In this document: piece by piece, positions 10,783 through 23,890 of the stretch
How positions within the stretch are numbered: position 1 is the stretch's first letter
Layout: each line of letters begins with the position of its first letter
Source: Channallabes apus
Lineage: Eukaryota; Chordata; Actinopteri; Siluriformes; Clariidae
Direction: 5' to 3'
Length of the DNA: 64,000 nt
Assembly: GCA_030522415.1 (NCBI GenBank)
Contig: JAMASW010000031.1
Coordinates: 682,001 to 746,000 of the forward strand
The notes under the pieces: model-generated
What the model was told of the DNA's origin: nothing
The model's input: the letters and a program-made list of their open reading frames with translations, nothing else
The model's database searches: none
Made by a program: the position numbers and the translations under genes

Positions 10783-13700
10783 CACACAACTAATGCATAG
10801 TTATATAAAACAAACAAAATCAGTTTGTATTCATTTCTCTGAAACAAAATGCGAAAAAGAATAACAAAAAAGTTGTTTTTCAACATGTATACAAAGAATG
10901 CATTAATGTATTGAAAATGATCATCTCTTCCACTTTCATGCACAAGACGGTGAGATAAAGCGTTTGCTGCGTTCTTAGCTCTGTACGAGCTCAGGAAAGC
11001 GGTTTTCTCACACAACTAATGCATAGTTATGTAAAACAAACAAAATCAGTTTGTATTCATTTTTCTGGAACAAAATGCGAAAAAGAATAACAAAAAAGTT
11101 GTTTTTCAACATGTATACAAAGAATGCATTAATGTATTGAAAATGATCATCTCTTCCACTTTCATGCACAAGACGGTGAGATAAAGCGTTTGCTGCGTTC
11201 TTAGCTCTGTACGAGCTCAGGAAAGCGGTTTTCTCACACAACTAATGTATAGTTATGTAAAACAAACAAAATCAGTTTGTATTCATTTTTCTGGAACAAA
11301 ATGCGAAAAAGAATAAAAAAAAAGTTGTTTTTCAACATGTATACAAAGAATGCATTAATGTATTGAAAATGATCATCTCTTCCACTTTCATGCACAAGAC
11401 GGTGAGATAAAGCGTTTGCTGCGTTCTTAGCTCTGTACGAGCTCAGGAAAGCGGTTTTCTCACACAACTAATGCATAGTTATGTAAAACAAACAAAATCA
11501 GTTTGTATTCATTTTTCTGGAACAAAATGAGAAAAAGAATAACAAAAAAGTTGTTTTTCAACATGTATACAAAGAATGCATTAATGTATTGAAAATGATC
11601 ATCTCTTCCACTTTCATGCACAAGACGGTGAGATAAAGCGTTTGCTGCGTTCTTAGCTCTGTACGCGCTCAGGAAAGCGGTTTTCTCACACAACTAATGC
11701 ATAGTTATGTAAAACAAACAAAATCAGTTTGTATTCATTTTTCTGGAACAAAATGAGAAAAAGAATAACAAAAAAGTTGTTTTTCAACATGTATTCAAAG
11801 AATGCATTAATGTATTGAAAATGATCATCTCTTCCACTTTCATGCACAACACGGTGAGATAAAGCGTTCGCTGCGTTCTTAGCGCTGTACGAGCTCAGGA
11901 AAGCGGTTTTCTCACACAACTAACGTATAGTTATGTAAAACAAACAAAATCAGTTTGTATTCATTTTTCTGGAACAAAATGAGGATCAGAATAACAAAAA
12001 AGTTGTTTGTCAACATGTATACAAAGAATGCATAAATGTATTGAAAATGATCATCTCTTCCACTTTCATGCACAACACGCTGAGATAAAGCGTTTGCTGC
12101 GTTCTTAGCTCTGTACGAGCCCAGGAAAGCGGTTTTCTCACACAACTAATGCATAGTTATATAAAACAAACAAAATCAGTTTGTATTCATTTCTCTGAAA
12201 CAAAATGCGAAAAAGAATAACAAAAAAGTTGTTTTTCAACATGTATACAAAGAATGCATTAATGTATTGAAAATGATCATCTCTTCCACTTTCATGCACA
12301 AGACGGTGAGATAAAGCGTTTGCTGCGTTCTTAGCTCTGTACGAGCTCAGGAAAGCGGTTTTCTCACACAACTAATGCATAGTTATGTAAAACAAACAAA
12401 ATCAGTTTGTATTCATTTTTCTGGAACAAAATGAGAAAAAGAATAACAAAAAAGTTGTTTTTCAACATGTATTCAAAGAATGCATTAATGTATTAAAAAT
12501 GATCATCTCTTCCACTTTCATGCACAAGACGGTGAGATAAAGCGTTTGCTGCGTTCTTAGCTCTGTACGAGCTCAGGAAAGCGGTTTTCTCACACAACTA
12601 ATGCATAGTTATGTAAAACAAACAAAATCAGTTTGTATTCATTTTTCTGGAACAAAATGCGAAAAAGAATAACAAAAAAGTTGTTTTTCAACATGTATTC
12701 AAAGAATGCATTAATGTATTAAAAATGATCATCTCTTCCACTTTCATGCACAAGACGGTGAGATAAAGCGTTTGCTGCGTTCTTAGCTCTGTACGAGCTC
12801 AGGAAAGCGGTTTTCTCACACAACTAATGCATAGTTATGTAAAACAAACAAAATCAGTTTGTATTCATTTTTCTGGAACAAAATGCGAAAAAGAATAACA
12901 AAAAAGTTGTTTTTCAACATGTATACAAAGAATGCTTTAATGTATTGATAATGATCATCTCTTCCACTTTCATGCACAACACGCTGAGATAAAGCGTTTG
13001 CTGCGTTCTTAGCTCTGTACGAGCCCAGGAAAGCGGTTTTCTCACACAACTAATGCATAGTTATATAAAACAAACAAAATCAGTTTGTATTCATTTCTCT
13101 GAAACAAAATGCGAAAAAGAATAACAAAAAAGTTGTTTTTCAACATGTATACAAAGCATGCATTAATGTATTGAAAATGATCATCTCTTCCACTTTCATG
13201 CACAAGACGGTGAGATAAAGCGTTTGCTGCGTTCTTAGCTCTGTACGAGCTCAGGAAAGCGGTTTTCTCACACAACTAATGCATAGTTATGTAAAACAAA
13301 CAAAATCAGTTTGTATTCATTTTTCTGGAACAAAATGAGAAAAAGAATAACAAAAAAGTTGTTTTTCAACATGTATTCAAAGAATGCATTAATGTATTGA
13401 AAATGATCATCTCTTCCACTTTCATGCACAACACGGTGAGATAAAGCGTTCGCTGCGTTCTTAGCGCTGTACGAGCTCAGGAAAGCGGTTTTCTCACACA
13501 ACTAACGTATAGTTATGTAAAACAAACAAAATCAGTTTGTATTCATTTTTCTGGAACAAAATGAGGATCAGAATAACAAAAAAGTTGTTTGTCAACATGT
13601 ATACAAAGAATGCATAAATGTATTGAAAATGATCATCTCTTCCACTTTCATGCACAACACGCTGAGATAAAGCGTTTGCTGCGTTCTTAGCTCTGTACGA

Positions 13701-14172
13701 GCCCAGGAAAGCGGTTTTCTCACACAACTAATGCATAGTTATATAAAACAAACAAAATCAGTTTGTATTCATTTTTCTGGAACAAAATGAGGATCAGAAT
13801 AACAAAAAAGTTGTTTGTCAACATGTATACAAAGAATGCATAAATGTATTGAAAATGATCATCTCTTCCACTTTCATGCACAACACGCTGAGATAAAGCG
13901 TTTGCTGCGTTCTTAGCTCTGTACGAGCTCAGGAAAGCGGTTTTCTCACACAACTAATGCATAGTTATGTAAAACAAACAAAATCAGTTTGTATTCATTT
14001 TTCTGGAACAAAATGAGAAAAAGAATAACAAAAAAGTTGTTTTTCAACATGTATTCAAAGAATGCATTAATGTATTAAAAATGATCATCTCTTCCACTTT
14101 CATGCACAAGACGGTGAGATAAAGCGTTTGCTGCGTTCTTAGCTCTGTACGAGCTCAGGAAAGCGGTTTTCT
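10783..14172 (+). repeat. 15-monomer HOR, copy 1 (3,390 bp)
   Basis: Order: D G H A B C D E F X D B C C/D-mosaic E. The first nine classes recur in the same order from 14173, 3,390 bp away, sharing the H variant gaataaaaaaaa. The end of the unit, D B C then a mosaic, is a second B-C pass nested inside the HOR. Confidence 0.87.
13721..13946 (+). repeat. Mosaic monomer D / C core / D
   Basis: It starts like D (tgcatag, ttatata), has a complete C core (gaggatcag, tttgtc, cataaatg, acgctg), and ends gagctc like D. The left switch lies between about 13743 and 13776 and the right switch between about 13890 and 13928. The internal tract of roughly 120 to 185 bp fits gene conversion from the preceding C copy at 13495-13720. 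Confidence 0.75.
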
Positions 14173-16206
14173 CACACAACTAATGCATAGTTATATAAAA
14201 CAAACAAAATCAGTTTGTATTCATTTCTCTGAAACAAAATGCGAAAAAGAATAACAAAAAAGTTGTTTTTCAACATGTATACAAAGAATGCATTAATGTA
14301 TTGAAAATGATCATCTCTTCCACTTTCATGCACAAGACGGTGAGATAAAGCGTTTGCTGCGTTCTTAGCTCTGTACGAGCTCAGGAAAGCGGTTTTCTCA
14401 CACAACTAATGCATAGTTATGTAAAACAAACAAAATCAGTTTGTATTCATTTTTCTGGAACAAAATGCGAAAAAGAATAACAAAAAAGTTGTTTTTCAAC
14501 ATGTATACAAAGAATGCATTAATGTATTGAAAATGATCATCTCTTCCACTTTCATGCACAAGACGGTGAGATAAAGCGTTTGCTGCGTTCTTAGCTCTGT
14601 ACGAGCTCAGGAAAGCGGTTTTCTCACACAACTAATGTATAGTTATGTAAAACAAACAAAATCAGTTTGTATTCATTTTTCTGGAACAAAATGCGAAAAA
14701 GAATAAAAAAAAAGTTGTTTTTCAACATGTATACAAAGAATGCATTAATGTATTGAAAATGATCATCTCTTCCACTTTCATGCACAAGACGGTGAGATAA
14801 AGCGTTTGCTGCGTTCTTAGCTCTGTACGAGCTCAGGAAAGCGGTTTTCTCACACAACTAATGCATAGTTATGTAAAACAAACAAAATCAGTTTGTATTC
14901 ATTTTTCTGGAACAAAATGAGAAAAAGAATAACAAAAAAGTTGTTTTTCAACATGTATACAAAGAATGCATTAATGTATTGAAAATGATCATCTCTTCCA
15001 CTTTCATGCACAAGACGGTGAGATAAAGCGTTTGCTGCGTTCTTAGCTCTGTACGCGCTCAGGAAAGCGGTTTTCTCACACAACTAATGCATAGTTATGT
15101 AAAACAAACAAAATCAGTTTGTATTCATTTTTCTGGAACAAAATGAGAAAAAGAATAACAAAAAAGTTGTTTTTCAACATGTATTCAAAGAATGCATTAA
15201 TGTATTGAAAATGATCATCTCTTCCACTTTCATGCACAACACGGTGAGATAAAGCGTTCGCTGCGTTCTTAGCGCTGTACGAGCTCAGGAAAGCGGTTTT
15301 CTCACACAACTAACGTATAGTTATGTAAAACAAACAAAATCAGTTTGTATTCATTTTTCTGGAACAAAATGAGGATCAGAATAACAAAAAAGTTGTTTGT
15401 CAACATGTATACAAAGAATGCATAAATGTATTGAAAATGATCATCTCTTCCACTTTCATGCACAACACGCTGAGATAAAGCGTTTGCTGCGTTCTTAGCT
15501 CTGTACGAGCCCAGGAAAGCGGTTTTCTCACACAACTAATGCATAGTTATATAAAACAAACAAAATCAGTTTGTATTCATTTCTCTGAAACAAAATGCGA
15601 AAAAGAATAACAAAAAAGTTGTTTTTCAACATGTATACAAAGAATGCATTAATGTATTGAAAATGATCATCTCTTCCACTTTCATGCACAAGACGGTGAG
15701 ATAAAGCGTTTGCTGCGTTCTTAGCTCTGTACGAGCTCAGGAAAGCGGTTTTCTCACACAACTAATGCATAGTTATGTAAAACAAACAAAATCAGTTTGT
15801 ATTCATTTTTCTGGAACAAAATGAGAAAAAGAATAACAAAAAAGTTGTTTTTCAACATGTATTCAAAGAATGCATTAATGTATTAAAAATGATCATCTCT
15901 TCCACTTTCATGCACAAGACGGTGAGATAAAGCGTTTGCTGCGTTCTTAGCTCTGTACGAGCTCAGGAAAGCGGTTTTCTCACACAACTAATGCATAGTT
16001 ATGTAAAACAAACAAAATCAGTTTGTATTCATTTTTCTGGAACAAAATGCGAAAAAGAATAACAAAAAAGTTGTTTTTCAACATGTATTCAAAGAATGCA
16101 TTAATGTATTAAAAATGATCATCTCTTCCACTTTCATGCACAAGACGGTGAGATAAAGCGTTTGCTGCGTTCTTAGCTCTGTACGAGCTCAGGAAAGCGG
16201 TTTTCT
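14173..16206 (+). repeat. 15-monomer HOR, partial copy 2 (first nine monomers)
   Basis: D G H A B C D E F repeats 10783-12816 class for class. The next monomer (16207) shares tattgataatg with its counterpart at 12817 but then reads caagacgg and gagctc. Thus homology ends inside that monomer and the array switches to the 14-monomer series. Confidence 0.85.
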
Positions 16207-18692
16207 CACACAACTAATGCATAGTTATGTAAAACAAACAAAATCAGTTTGTATTCATTTTTCTGGAACAAAATGCGAAAAAGAATAACAAAAAAGTTGT
16301 TTTTCAACATGTATACAAAGAATGCATTAATGTATTGATAATGATCATCTCTTCCACTTTCATGCACAAGACGGTGAGATAAAGCGTTTGCTGCGTTCTT
16401 AGCTCTGTACGAGCTCAGGAAAGCGGTTTTCTCACACAACTAACGTATAGTTATGTAAAACAAACAAAATCAGTTTGTATTCATTTTTCTGGAACAAAAT
16501 GAGAAACAGAATAACAAAAAAGTTGTTTGTCAACATGTATACAAAGAATGCATTAATGTATTGAAAATGATCATCTCTTCCACTTTCATGCACAACACGG
16601 TGAGATAAAGCGTTTGCTGCGTTCTTAGCTCTGTACGACCTCAGGAAAGCGGTTTTCTCACACAACTAATGTATAGTTATGTAAAACAAACAAAATGAGT
16701 TTGTATTCATTTTTCTGGAACAAAATGAGAAAAAGAATAACAAAAAAGTTGTTTTTCAACATGTATTCAAAGAATGCATTAATGTATTGAAAATGATCAT
16801 CTCTTCCACTTTCATGCACAACACGCTGAGATAAAGCGTTTGCTGCGTTCTTAGCTCTGTACGAGCCCAGGAAAGCGGTTTTCTCACACAACTAATGCAT
16901 AGTTATATAAAACAAACAAAATCAGTTTGTATTCATTTCTCTGAAACAAAATGCGAAAAAGAATAACAAAAAAGTTGTTTTTCAACATGTATACAAAGAA
17001 TGCATTAATGTATTGAAAATGATCATCTCTTCCACTTTCATGCACAAGACGGTGAGATAAAGCGTTTGCTGCGTTCTTAGCTCTGTACGAGCTCAGGAAA
17101 GCGGTTTTCTCACACAACTAATGTATAGTTATGTAAAACAAACAAAATCAGTTTGTATTCATTTTTCTGGAACAAAATGAGAAAAAGAATAACAAAAAAG
17201 TTGTTTTTCAACATGTATTCAAAGAATGCATTAATGTATTGAAAATGATCATCTCTTCCACTTTCATGCACAACACGCTGAGATAAAGCGTTTGCTGCGT
17301 TCTTAGCTCTGTACGAGCCCAGGAAAGCGGTTTTCTCACACAACTAATGCATAGTTATATAAAACAAACAAAATCAGTTTGTATTCATTTCTCTGAAACA
17401 AAATGCGAAAAAGAATAACAAAAAAGTTGTTTTTCAACATGTATACAAAGAATGCATTAATGTATTGAAAATGATCATCTCTTCCACTTTCATGCACAAG
17501 ACGGTGAGATAAAGCGTTTGCTGCGTTCTTAGCTCTGTACGAGCTCAGGAAAGCGGTTTTCTCACACAACTAATGCATAGTTATGTAAAACAAACAAAAT
17601 CAGTTTGTATTCATTTTTCTGGAACAAAATGAGAAAAAGAATAACAAAAAAGTTGTTTTTCAACATGTATTCAAAGAATGCATTAATGTATTGAAAATGA
17701 TCATCTCTTCCACTTTCATGCACAACACGCTGAGATAAAGCGTTTGCTGCGTTCTTAGCTCTGTACGAGCCCAGGAAAGCGGTTTTCTCACACAACTAAT
17801 GCATAGTTATATAAAACAAACAAAATCAGTTTGTATTCATTTCTCTGAAACAAAATGCGAAAAAGAATAACAAAAAAGTTGTTTTTCAACATGTATACAA
17901 AGAATGCATTAATGTATTGAAAATGATCATCTCTTCCGCTTTCATGCACAAGACGGTGAGATAAAGCGTTTGCTGCGTTCTTAGCTCTGTACGAGCTCAG
18001 GAAAGCGGTTTTCTCACACAACTAATGCATAGTTATGTAAAACAAACAAAATCAGTTTGTATTCATTTTTCTGGAACAAAATGAGAAAAAGAATAACAAA
18101 AAAGTTGTTTTTCAACATGTATTCAAAGAATGCATTAATGTATTGAAAATGATCATCTCTTCCACTTTCATGCACAACACGCTGAGATAAAGCGTTTGCT
18201 GCGTTCTTAGCTCTGTACGAGCCCAGGAAAGCGGTTTTCTCACACAACTAATGCATAGTTATATAAAACAAACAAAATCAGTTTGTATTCATTTCTCTGA
18301 AACAAAATGCGAAAAAGAATAACAAAAAAGTTGTTTTTCAACATGTATACAAAGAATGCATTAATGTATTGAAAATGATCATCTCTTCCACTTTCATGCA
18401 CAAGACGGTGAGATAAAGCGTTTGCTGCGTTCTTAGCTCTGTACGAGCTCAGGAAAGCGGTTTTCTCACACAACTAATGTATAGTTATGTAAAACAAACA
18501 AAATCAGTTTGTATTCATTTTTCTGGAACAAAATGCGAAAAAGAATTAAAAAAAAGTTGTTTGTCAACATGTATACAAAGAATGCATAAATGTATTGAAA
18601 ATGATCATCTCTTCCACTTTCATGCACAACACGCTGAGATAAAGCGTTTGCTGCGTTCTTAGCTCTGTACGAGCCCAGGAAAGCGGTTTTCT
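15529..18692 (+). repeat. 14-monomer HOR, copy 1 (3,164 bp)
   Basis: Order: D E F X/G I J D J D K D K D H/C. All but the last monomer recur in order at 18693-21856. Shared private markers include cttccgct at 17938 and again at 21102, exactly 3,164 bp apart, and the tattgataatg monomer at 16207 and 19371. The last monomer is the hybrid that joins the two copies. Confidence 0.92.
18467..18692 (+). repeat. Hybrid monomer H/C at the 14-monomer duplication junction
   Basis: The left part matches H at 21631 (tgtatag, tgcg, gaattaa); the right part matches C at 15303 (tttgtc, cataaatg, acgctg, gagccc). The switch falls within 18550-18562, a 13-bp block identical in both classes. C lies just before copy 1 and intact H ends copy 2, the arrangement expected if unequal crossover between H and C created the 14-monomer duplication. 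Confidence 0.88.
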
Positions 18693-21600
18693 CACACAAC
18701 TAATGCATAGTTATATAAAACAAACAAAATCAGTTTGTATTCATTTCTCTGAAACAAAATGCGAAAAAGAATAACAAAAAAGTTGTTTTTCAACATGTAT
18801 ACAAAGAATGCATTAATGTATTGAAAATGATCATCTCTTCCACTTTCATGCACAAGACGGTGAGATAAAGCGTTTGCTGCGTTCTTAGCTCTGTACGAGC
18901 TCAGGAAAGCGGTTTTCTCACACAACTAATGCATAGTTATGTAAAACAAACAAAATCAGTTTGTATTCATTTTTCTGGAACAAAATGAGAAAAAGAATAA
19001 CAAAAAAGTTGTTTTTCAACATGTATTCAAAGAATGCATTAATGTATTAAAAATGATCATCTCTTCCACTTTCATGCACAAGACGGTGAGATAAAGCGTT
19101 TGCTGCGTTCTTAGCTCTGTACGAGCTCAGGAAAGCGGTTTTCTCACACAACTAATGCATAGTTATGTAAAACAAACAAAATCAGTTTGTATTCATTTTT
19201 CTGGAACAAAATGCGAAAAAGAATAACAAAAAAGTTGTTTTTCAACATGTATTCAAAGAATGCATTAATGTATTAAAAATGATCATCTCTTCCACTTTCA
19301 TGCACAAGACGGTGAGATAAAGCGTTTGCTGCGTTCTTAGCTCTGTACGAGCTCAGGAAAGCGGTTTTCTCACACAACTAATGCATAGTTATGTAAAACA
19401 AACAAAATCAGTTTGTATTCATTTTTCTGGAACAAAATGCGAAAAAGAATAACAAAAAAGTTGTTTTTCAACATGTATACAAAGAATGCATTAATGTATT
19501 GATAATGATCATCTCTTCCACTTTCATGCACAAGACGGTGAGATAAAGCGTTTGCTGCGTTCTTAGCTCTGTACGAGCTCAGGAAAGCGGTTTTCTCACA
19601 CAACTAACGTATAGTTATGTAAAACAAACAAAATCAGTTTGTATTCATTTTTCTGGAACAAAATGAGAAACAGAATAACAAAAAAGTTGTTTGTCAACAT
19701 GTATACAAAGAATGCATTAATGTATTGAAAATGATCATCTCTTCCACTTTCATGCACAACACGGTGAGATAAAGCGTTTGCTGCGTTCTTAGCTCTGTAC
19801 GACCTCAGGAAAGCGGTTTTCTCACACAACTAATGTATAGTTATGTAAAACAAACAAAATGAGTTTGTATTCATTTTTCTGGAACAAAATGAGAAAAAGA
19901 ATAACAAAAAAGTTGTTTTTCAACATGTATTCAAAGAATGCATTAATGTATTGAAAATGATCATCTCTTCCACTTTCATGCACAACACGCTGAGATAAAG
20001 CGTTTGCTGCGTTCTTAGCTCTGTACGAGCCCAGGAAAGCGGTTTTCTCACACAACTAATGCATAGTTATATAAAACAAACAAAATCAGTTTGTATTCAT
20101 TTCTCTGAAACAAAATGCGAAAAAGAATAACAAAAAAGTTGTTTTTCAACATGTATACAAAGAATGCATTAATGTATTGAAAATGATCATCTCTTCCACT
20201 TTCATGCACAAGACGGTGAGATAAAGCGTTTGCTGCGTTCTTAGCTCTGTACGAGCTCAGGAAAGCGGTTTTCTCACACAACTAATGTATAGTTATGTAA
20301 AACAAACAAAATCAGTTTGTATTCATTTTTCTGGAACAAAATGAGAAAAAGAATAACAAAAAAGTTGTTTTTCAACATGTATTCAAAGAATGCATTAATG
20401 TATTGAAAATGATCATCTCTTCCACTTTCATGCACAACACGCTGAGATAAAGCGTTTGCTGCGTTCTTAGCTCTGTACGAGCCCAGGAAAGCGGTTTTCT
20501 CACACAACTAATGCATAGTTATATAAAACAAACAAAATCAGTTTGTATTCATTTCTCTGAAACAAAATGCGAAAAAGAATAACAAAAAAGTTGTTTTTCA
20601 ACATGTATACAAAGAATGCATTAATGTATTGAAAATGATCATCTCTTCCACTTTCATGCACAAGACGGTGAGATAAAGCGTTTGCTGCGTTCTTAGCTCT
20701 GTACGAGCTCAGGAAAGCGGTTTTCTCACACAACTAATGCATAGTTATGTAAAACAAACAAAATCAGTTTGTATTCATTTTTCTGGAACAAAATGAGAAA
20801 AAGAATAACAAAAAAGTTGTTTTTCAACATGTATTCAAAGAATGCATTAATGTATTGAAAATGATCATCTCTTCCACTTTCATGCACAACACGCTGAGAT
20901 AAAGCGTTTGCTGCGTTCTTAGCTCTGTACGAGCCCAGGAAAGCGGTTTTCTCACACAACTAATGCATAGTTATATAAAACAAACAAAATCAGTTTGTAT
21001 TCATTTCTCTGAAACAAAATGCGAAAAAGAATAACAAAAAAGTTGTTTTTCAACATGTATACAAAGAATGCATTAATGTATTGAAAATGATCATCTCTTC
21101 CGCTTTCATGCACAAGACGGTGAGATAAAGCGTTTGCTGCGTTCTTAGCTCTGTACGAGCTCAGGAAAGCGGTTTTCTCACACAACTAATGCATAGTTAT
21201 GTAAAACAAACAAAATCAGTTTGTATTCATTTTTCTGGAACAAAATGAGAAAAAGAATAACAAAAAAGTTGTTTTTCAACATGTATTCAAAGAATGCATT
21301 AATGTATTGAAAATGATCATCTCTTCCACTTTCATGCACAACACGCTGAGATAAAGCGTTTGCTGCGTTCTTAGCTCTGTACGAGCCCAGGAAAGCGGTT
21401 TTCTCACACAACTAATGCATAGTTATATAAAACAAACAAAATCAGTTTGTATTCATTTCTCTGAAACAAAATGCGAAAAAGAATAACAAAAAAGTTGTTT
21501 TTCAACATGTATACAAAGAATGCATTAATGTATTGAAAATGATCATCTCTTCCACTTTCATGCACAAGACGGTGAGATAAAGCGTTTGCTGCGTTCTTAG

Positions 21601-21856
21601 CTCTGTACGAGCTCAGGAAAGCGGTTTTCTCACACAACTAATGTATAGTTATGTAAAACAAACAAAATCAGTTTGTATTCATTTTTCTGGAACAAAATGC
21701 GAAAAAGAATTAAAAAAAAGTTGTTTTTCAACATGTATACAAAGAATGCATTAATGTATTGAAAATGATCATCTCTTCCACTTTCATGCACAAGACGGTG
21801 AGATAAAGCGTTTGCTGCGTTCTTAGCTCTGTACGAGCTCAGGAAAGCGGTTTTCT
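18693..21856 (+). repeat. 14-monomer HOR, copy 2
   Basis: D E F X/G I J D J D K D K D H. It ends with an intact H monomer (21631-21856), whereas copy 1 ends with H/C. I see almost no other class-level difference from copy 1, so the duplication looks recent relative to the divergence between classes. Confidence 0.92.
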
Positions 21857-22986
21857 CACACAACTAATGCATAGTTATGTAAAACAAACAAAATCAGTTT
21901 GTATTCATTTTTCTGGAACAAAATGAGAAAAAGAATAACAAAAAAGTTGTTTTTCAACATGTATACAAAGGATGCATTAATGTATTGAAAATGATCATCT
22001 CTTCCACTTTCATGCACAAGACGGTGAGATAAAGCGTTCGCTGCGTTCTTAGCGCTGTACGAGCTCAGGAAAGCGGTTTTCTCACACAACTAACGTATAG
22101 TTATGTAAAACAAACAAAATCAGTTTGTATTCATTTTTCTGGAACAAAATGAGGATCAGAATAACAAAAAAGTTGTTTGTCAACATGTATTCAAAGAATG
22201 CATTAATGTATTGAAAATGATCATCTCTTCCACTTTCATGCACAACACGCTGAGATAAAGCGTTTGCTGCGTTCTTAGCTCTGTACGAGCTCAGGAAAGC
22301 GGTTTTCTCACACAACTAATGCATAGTTATGTAAAACAAACAAAATCAGTTTGTATTCATTTTTCTGGAACAAAATGAGAAAAAGAATAACAAAAAAGTT
22401 GTTTTTCAACATGTATACAAAGGATGCATTAATGTATTGAAAATGATCATCTCTTCCACTTTCATGCACAAGACGGTGAGATAAAGCGTTTGCTGCGTTC
22501 TTAGCTCTGTACGAGCTCAGGAAAGCGGTTTTCTCACACAACTAATGTATAGTTATGTAAAACAAACAAAATCAGTTTGTATTCATTTTTCTGGAACAAA
22601 ATGCGAAAAAGAATTAAAAAAAAGTTGTTTTTCAACATGTATACAAAGAATGCATTAATGTATTGAAAATGATCATCTCTTCCACTTTCATGCACAAGAC
22701 GGTGAGATAAAGCGTTTGCTGCGTTCTTAGCTCTGTACGAGCTCAGGAAAGCGGTTTTCTCACACAACTAATGCATAGTTATGTAAAACAAACAAAATCA
22801 GTTTGTATTCATTTTTCTGGAACAAAATGAGAAAAAGAATAACAAAAAAGTAGTTTTTCAACATGTATACAAAGGATGCATTAATGTATTGAAAATGATC
22901 ATCTCTTCCACTTTCATGTACAAGACGGTGAGATAAAGCGTTTGCTGCGTTCTTAGCTCTGTACGAGCTCAGGAAAGCGGTTTTCT
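21857..22986 (+). repeat. Local M-N-O-H-O group with aaaggatg marker
   Basis: M and O copies (21857, 22309, 22761) carry aaaggatg where others have aaagaatg. N (22083) is a C-type left part with tattc and an acgctg plus gagctc right part. The copy at 22761 also has catgtacaag and aagtagttt. The group recurs at 27281-28410 and was not noticed elsewhere in the window. Confidence 0.8.
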
Positions 22987-23664
22987 CACACAACTAATGC
23001 ATAGTTATGTAAAACAAACAAAATCAGACTGTATTCATTTTTCTGGAACAAAATGAGAAAAAGAATAACAAAAAAGTTGTTTTTCAACATGTATTCAAAG
23101 AATGCATTAATGTATTGAAAATGATCATCTCTTCCACTTTCATGCACAACACGGTGAGATAAAGCGTTCGCTGCGTTCTTAGCGCTGTACGAGCTCAGGA
23201 AAGCGGTTTTCTCACACAACTAATGCATAGTTATGTAAAACAAACAAAATCAGTTTGTATTCATTTTTCTGGAACAAAATGAGAAAAAGAATAACAAAAA
23301 AGTTGTTTTTCAACATGTATTCAAAGAATGCATTAATGTATTAAAAATGATCATCTCTTCCACTTTCATGCACAAGACGGTGAGATAAAGCGTTTGCTGC
23401 GTTCTTAGCTCTGTACGAGCTCAGGAAAGCGGTTTTCTCACACAACTAATGCATAGTTATGTAAAACAAACAAAATCAGTTTGTATTCATTTTTCTGGAA
23501 CAAAATGAGAAAAAGAATAACAAAAAAGTTGTTTTTCAACATGTATTCAAAGAATGCATTAATGTATTGAAAATGATCATCTCTTCCACTTTCATGCACA
23601 ACACGGTGAGATAAAGCGTTAGCTGCGTTCTTAGCGCTGTACGAGCTCAGGAAAGCGGTTTTCT

Positions 23665-23890
23665 CACACAACTAACGTATAGTTATGTAAAACAAACAAA
23701 ATCAGTTTGTATTCATTTTTCTGGAACAAAATGAGAAACAGAATAACAAAAAAGTTGTTTGTCAACATGTATACAAAGAATGCATTAATGTATTGAAAAT
23801 GATCATCTCTTCCACTTTCATGCACAACACGGTGAGATAAAGCGTTAGCTGCGTTCTTAGCGCTGTACGAGCTCAGGAAAGCGGTTTTCT
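23665..23890 (+). repeat. Hybrid monomer I/B'
   Basis: The left part is class I (cgtatag, gagaaacag, tttgtc) and the right part is B' (gttagctg, agcgctg, gagctc). It lies between B' (23439) and a second I-left monomer (23891). The pattern B', I/B', I is what a single-monomer tandem duplication by crossover would leave. Confidence 0.78.

Noticed and set aside
18477..18662. Plus-strand 61-aa open frame
   Set aside because: It exists only because the H/C hybrid monomer fuses two classes; no homologous frame persists in neighbouring copies.
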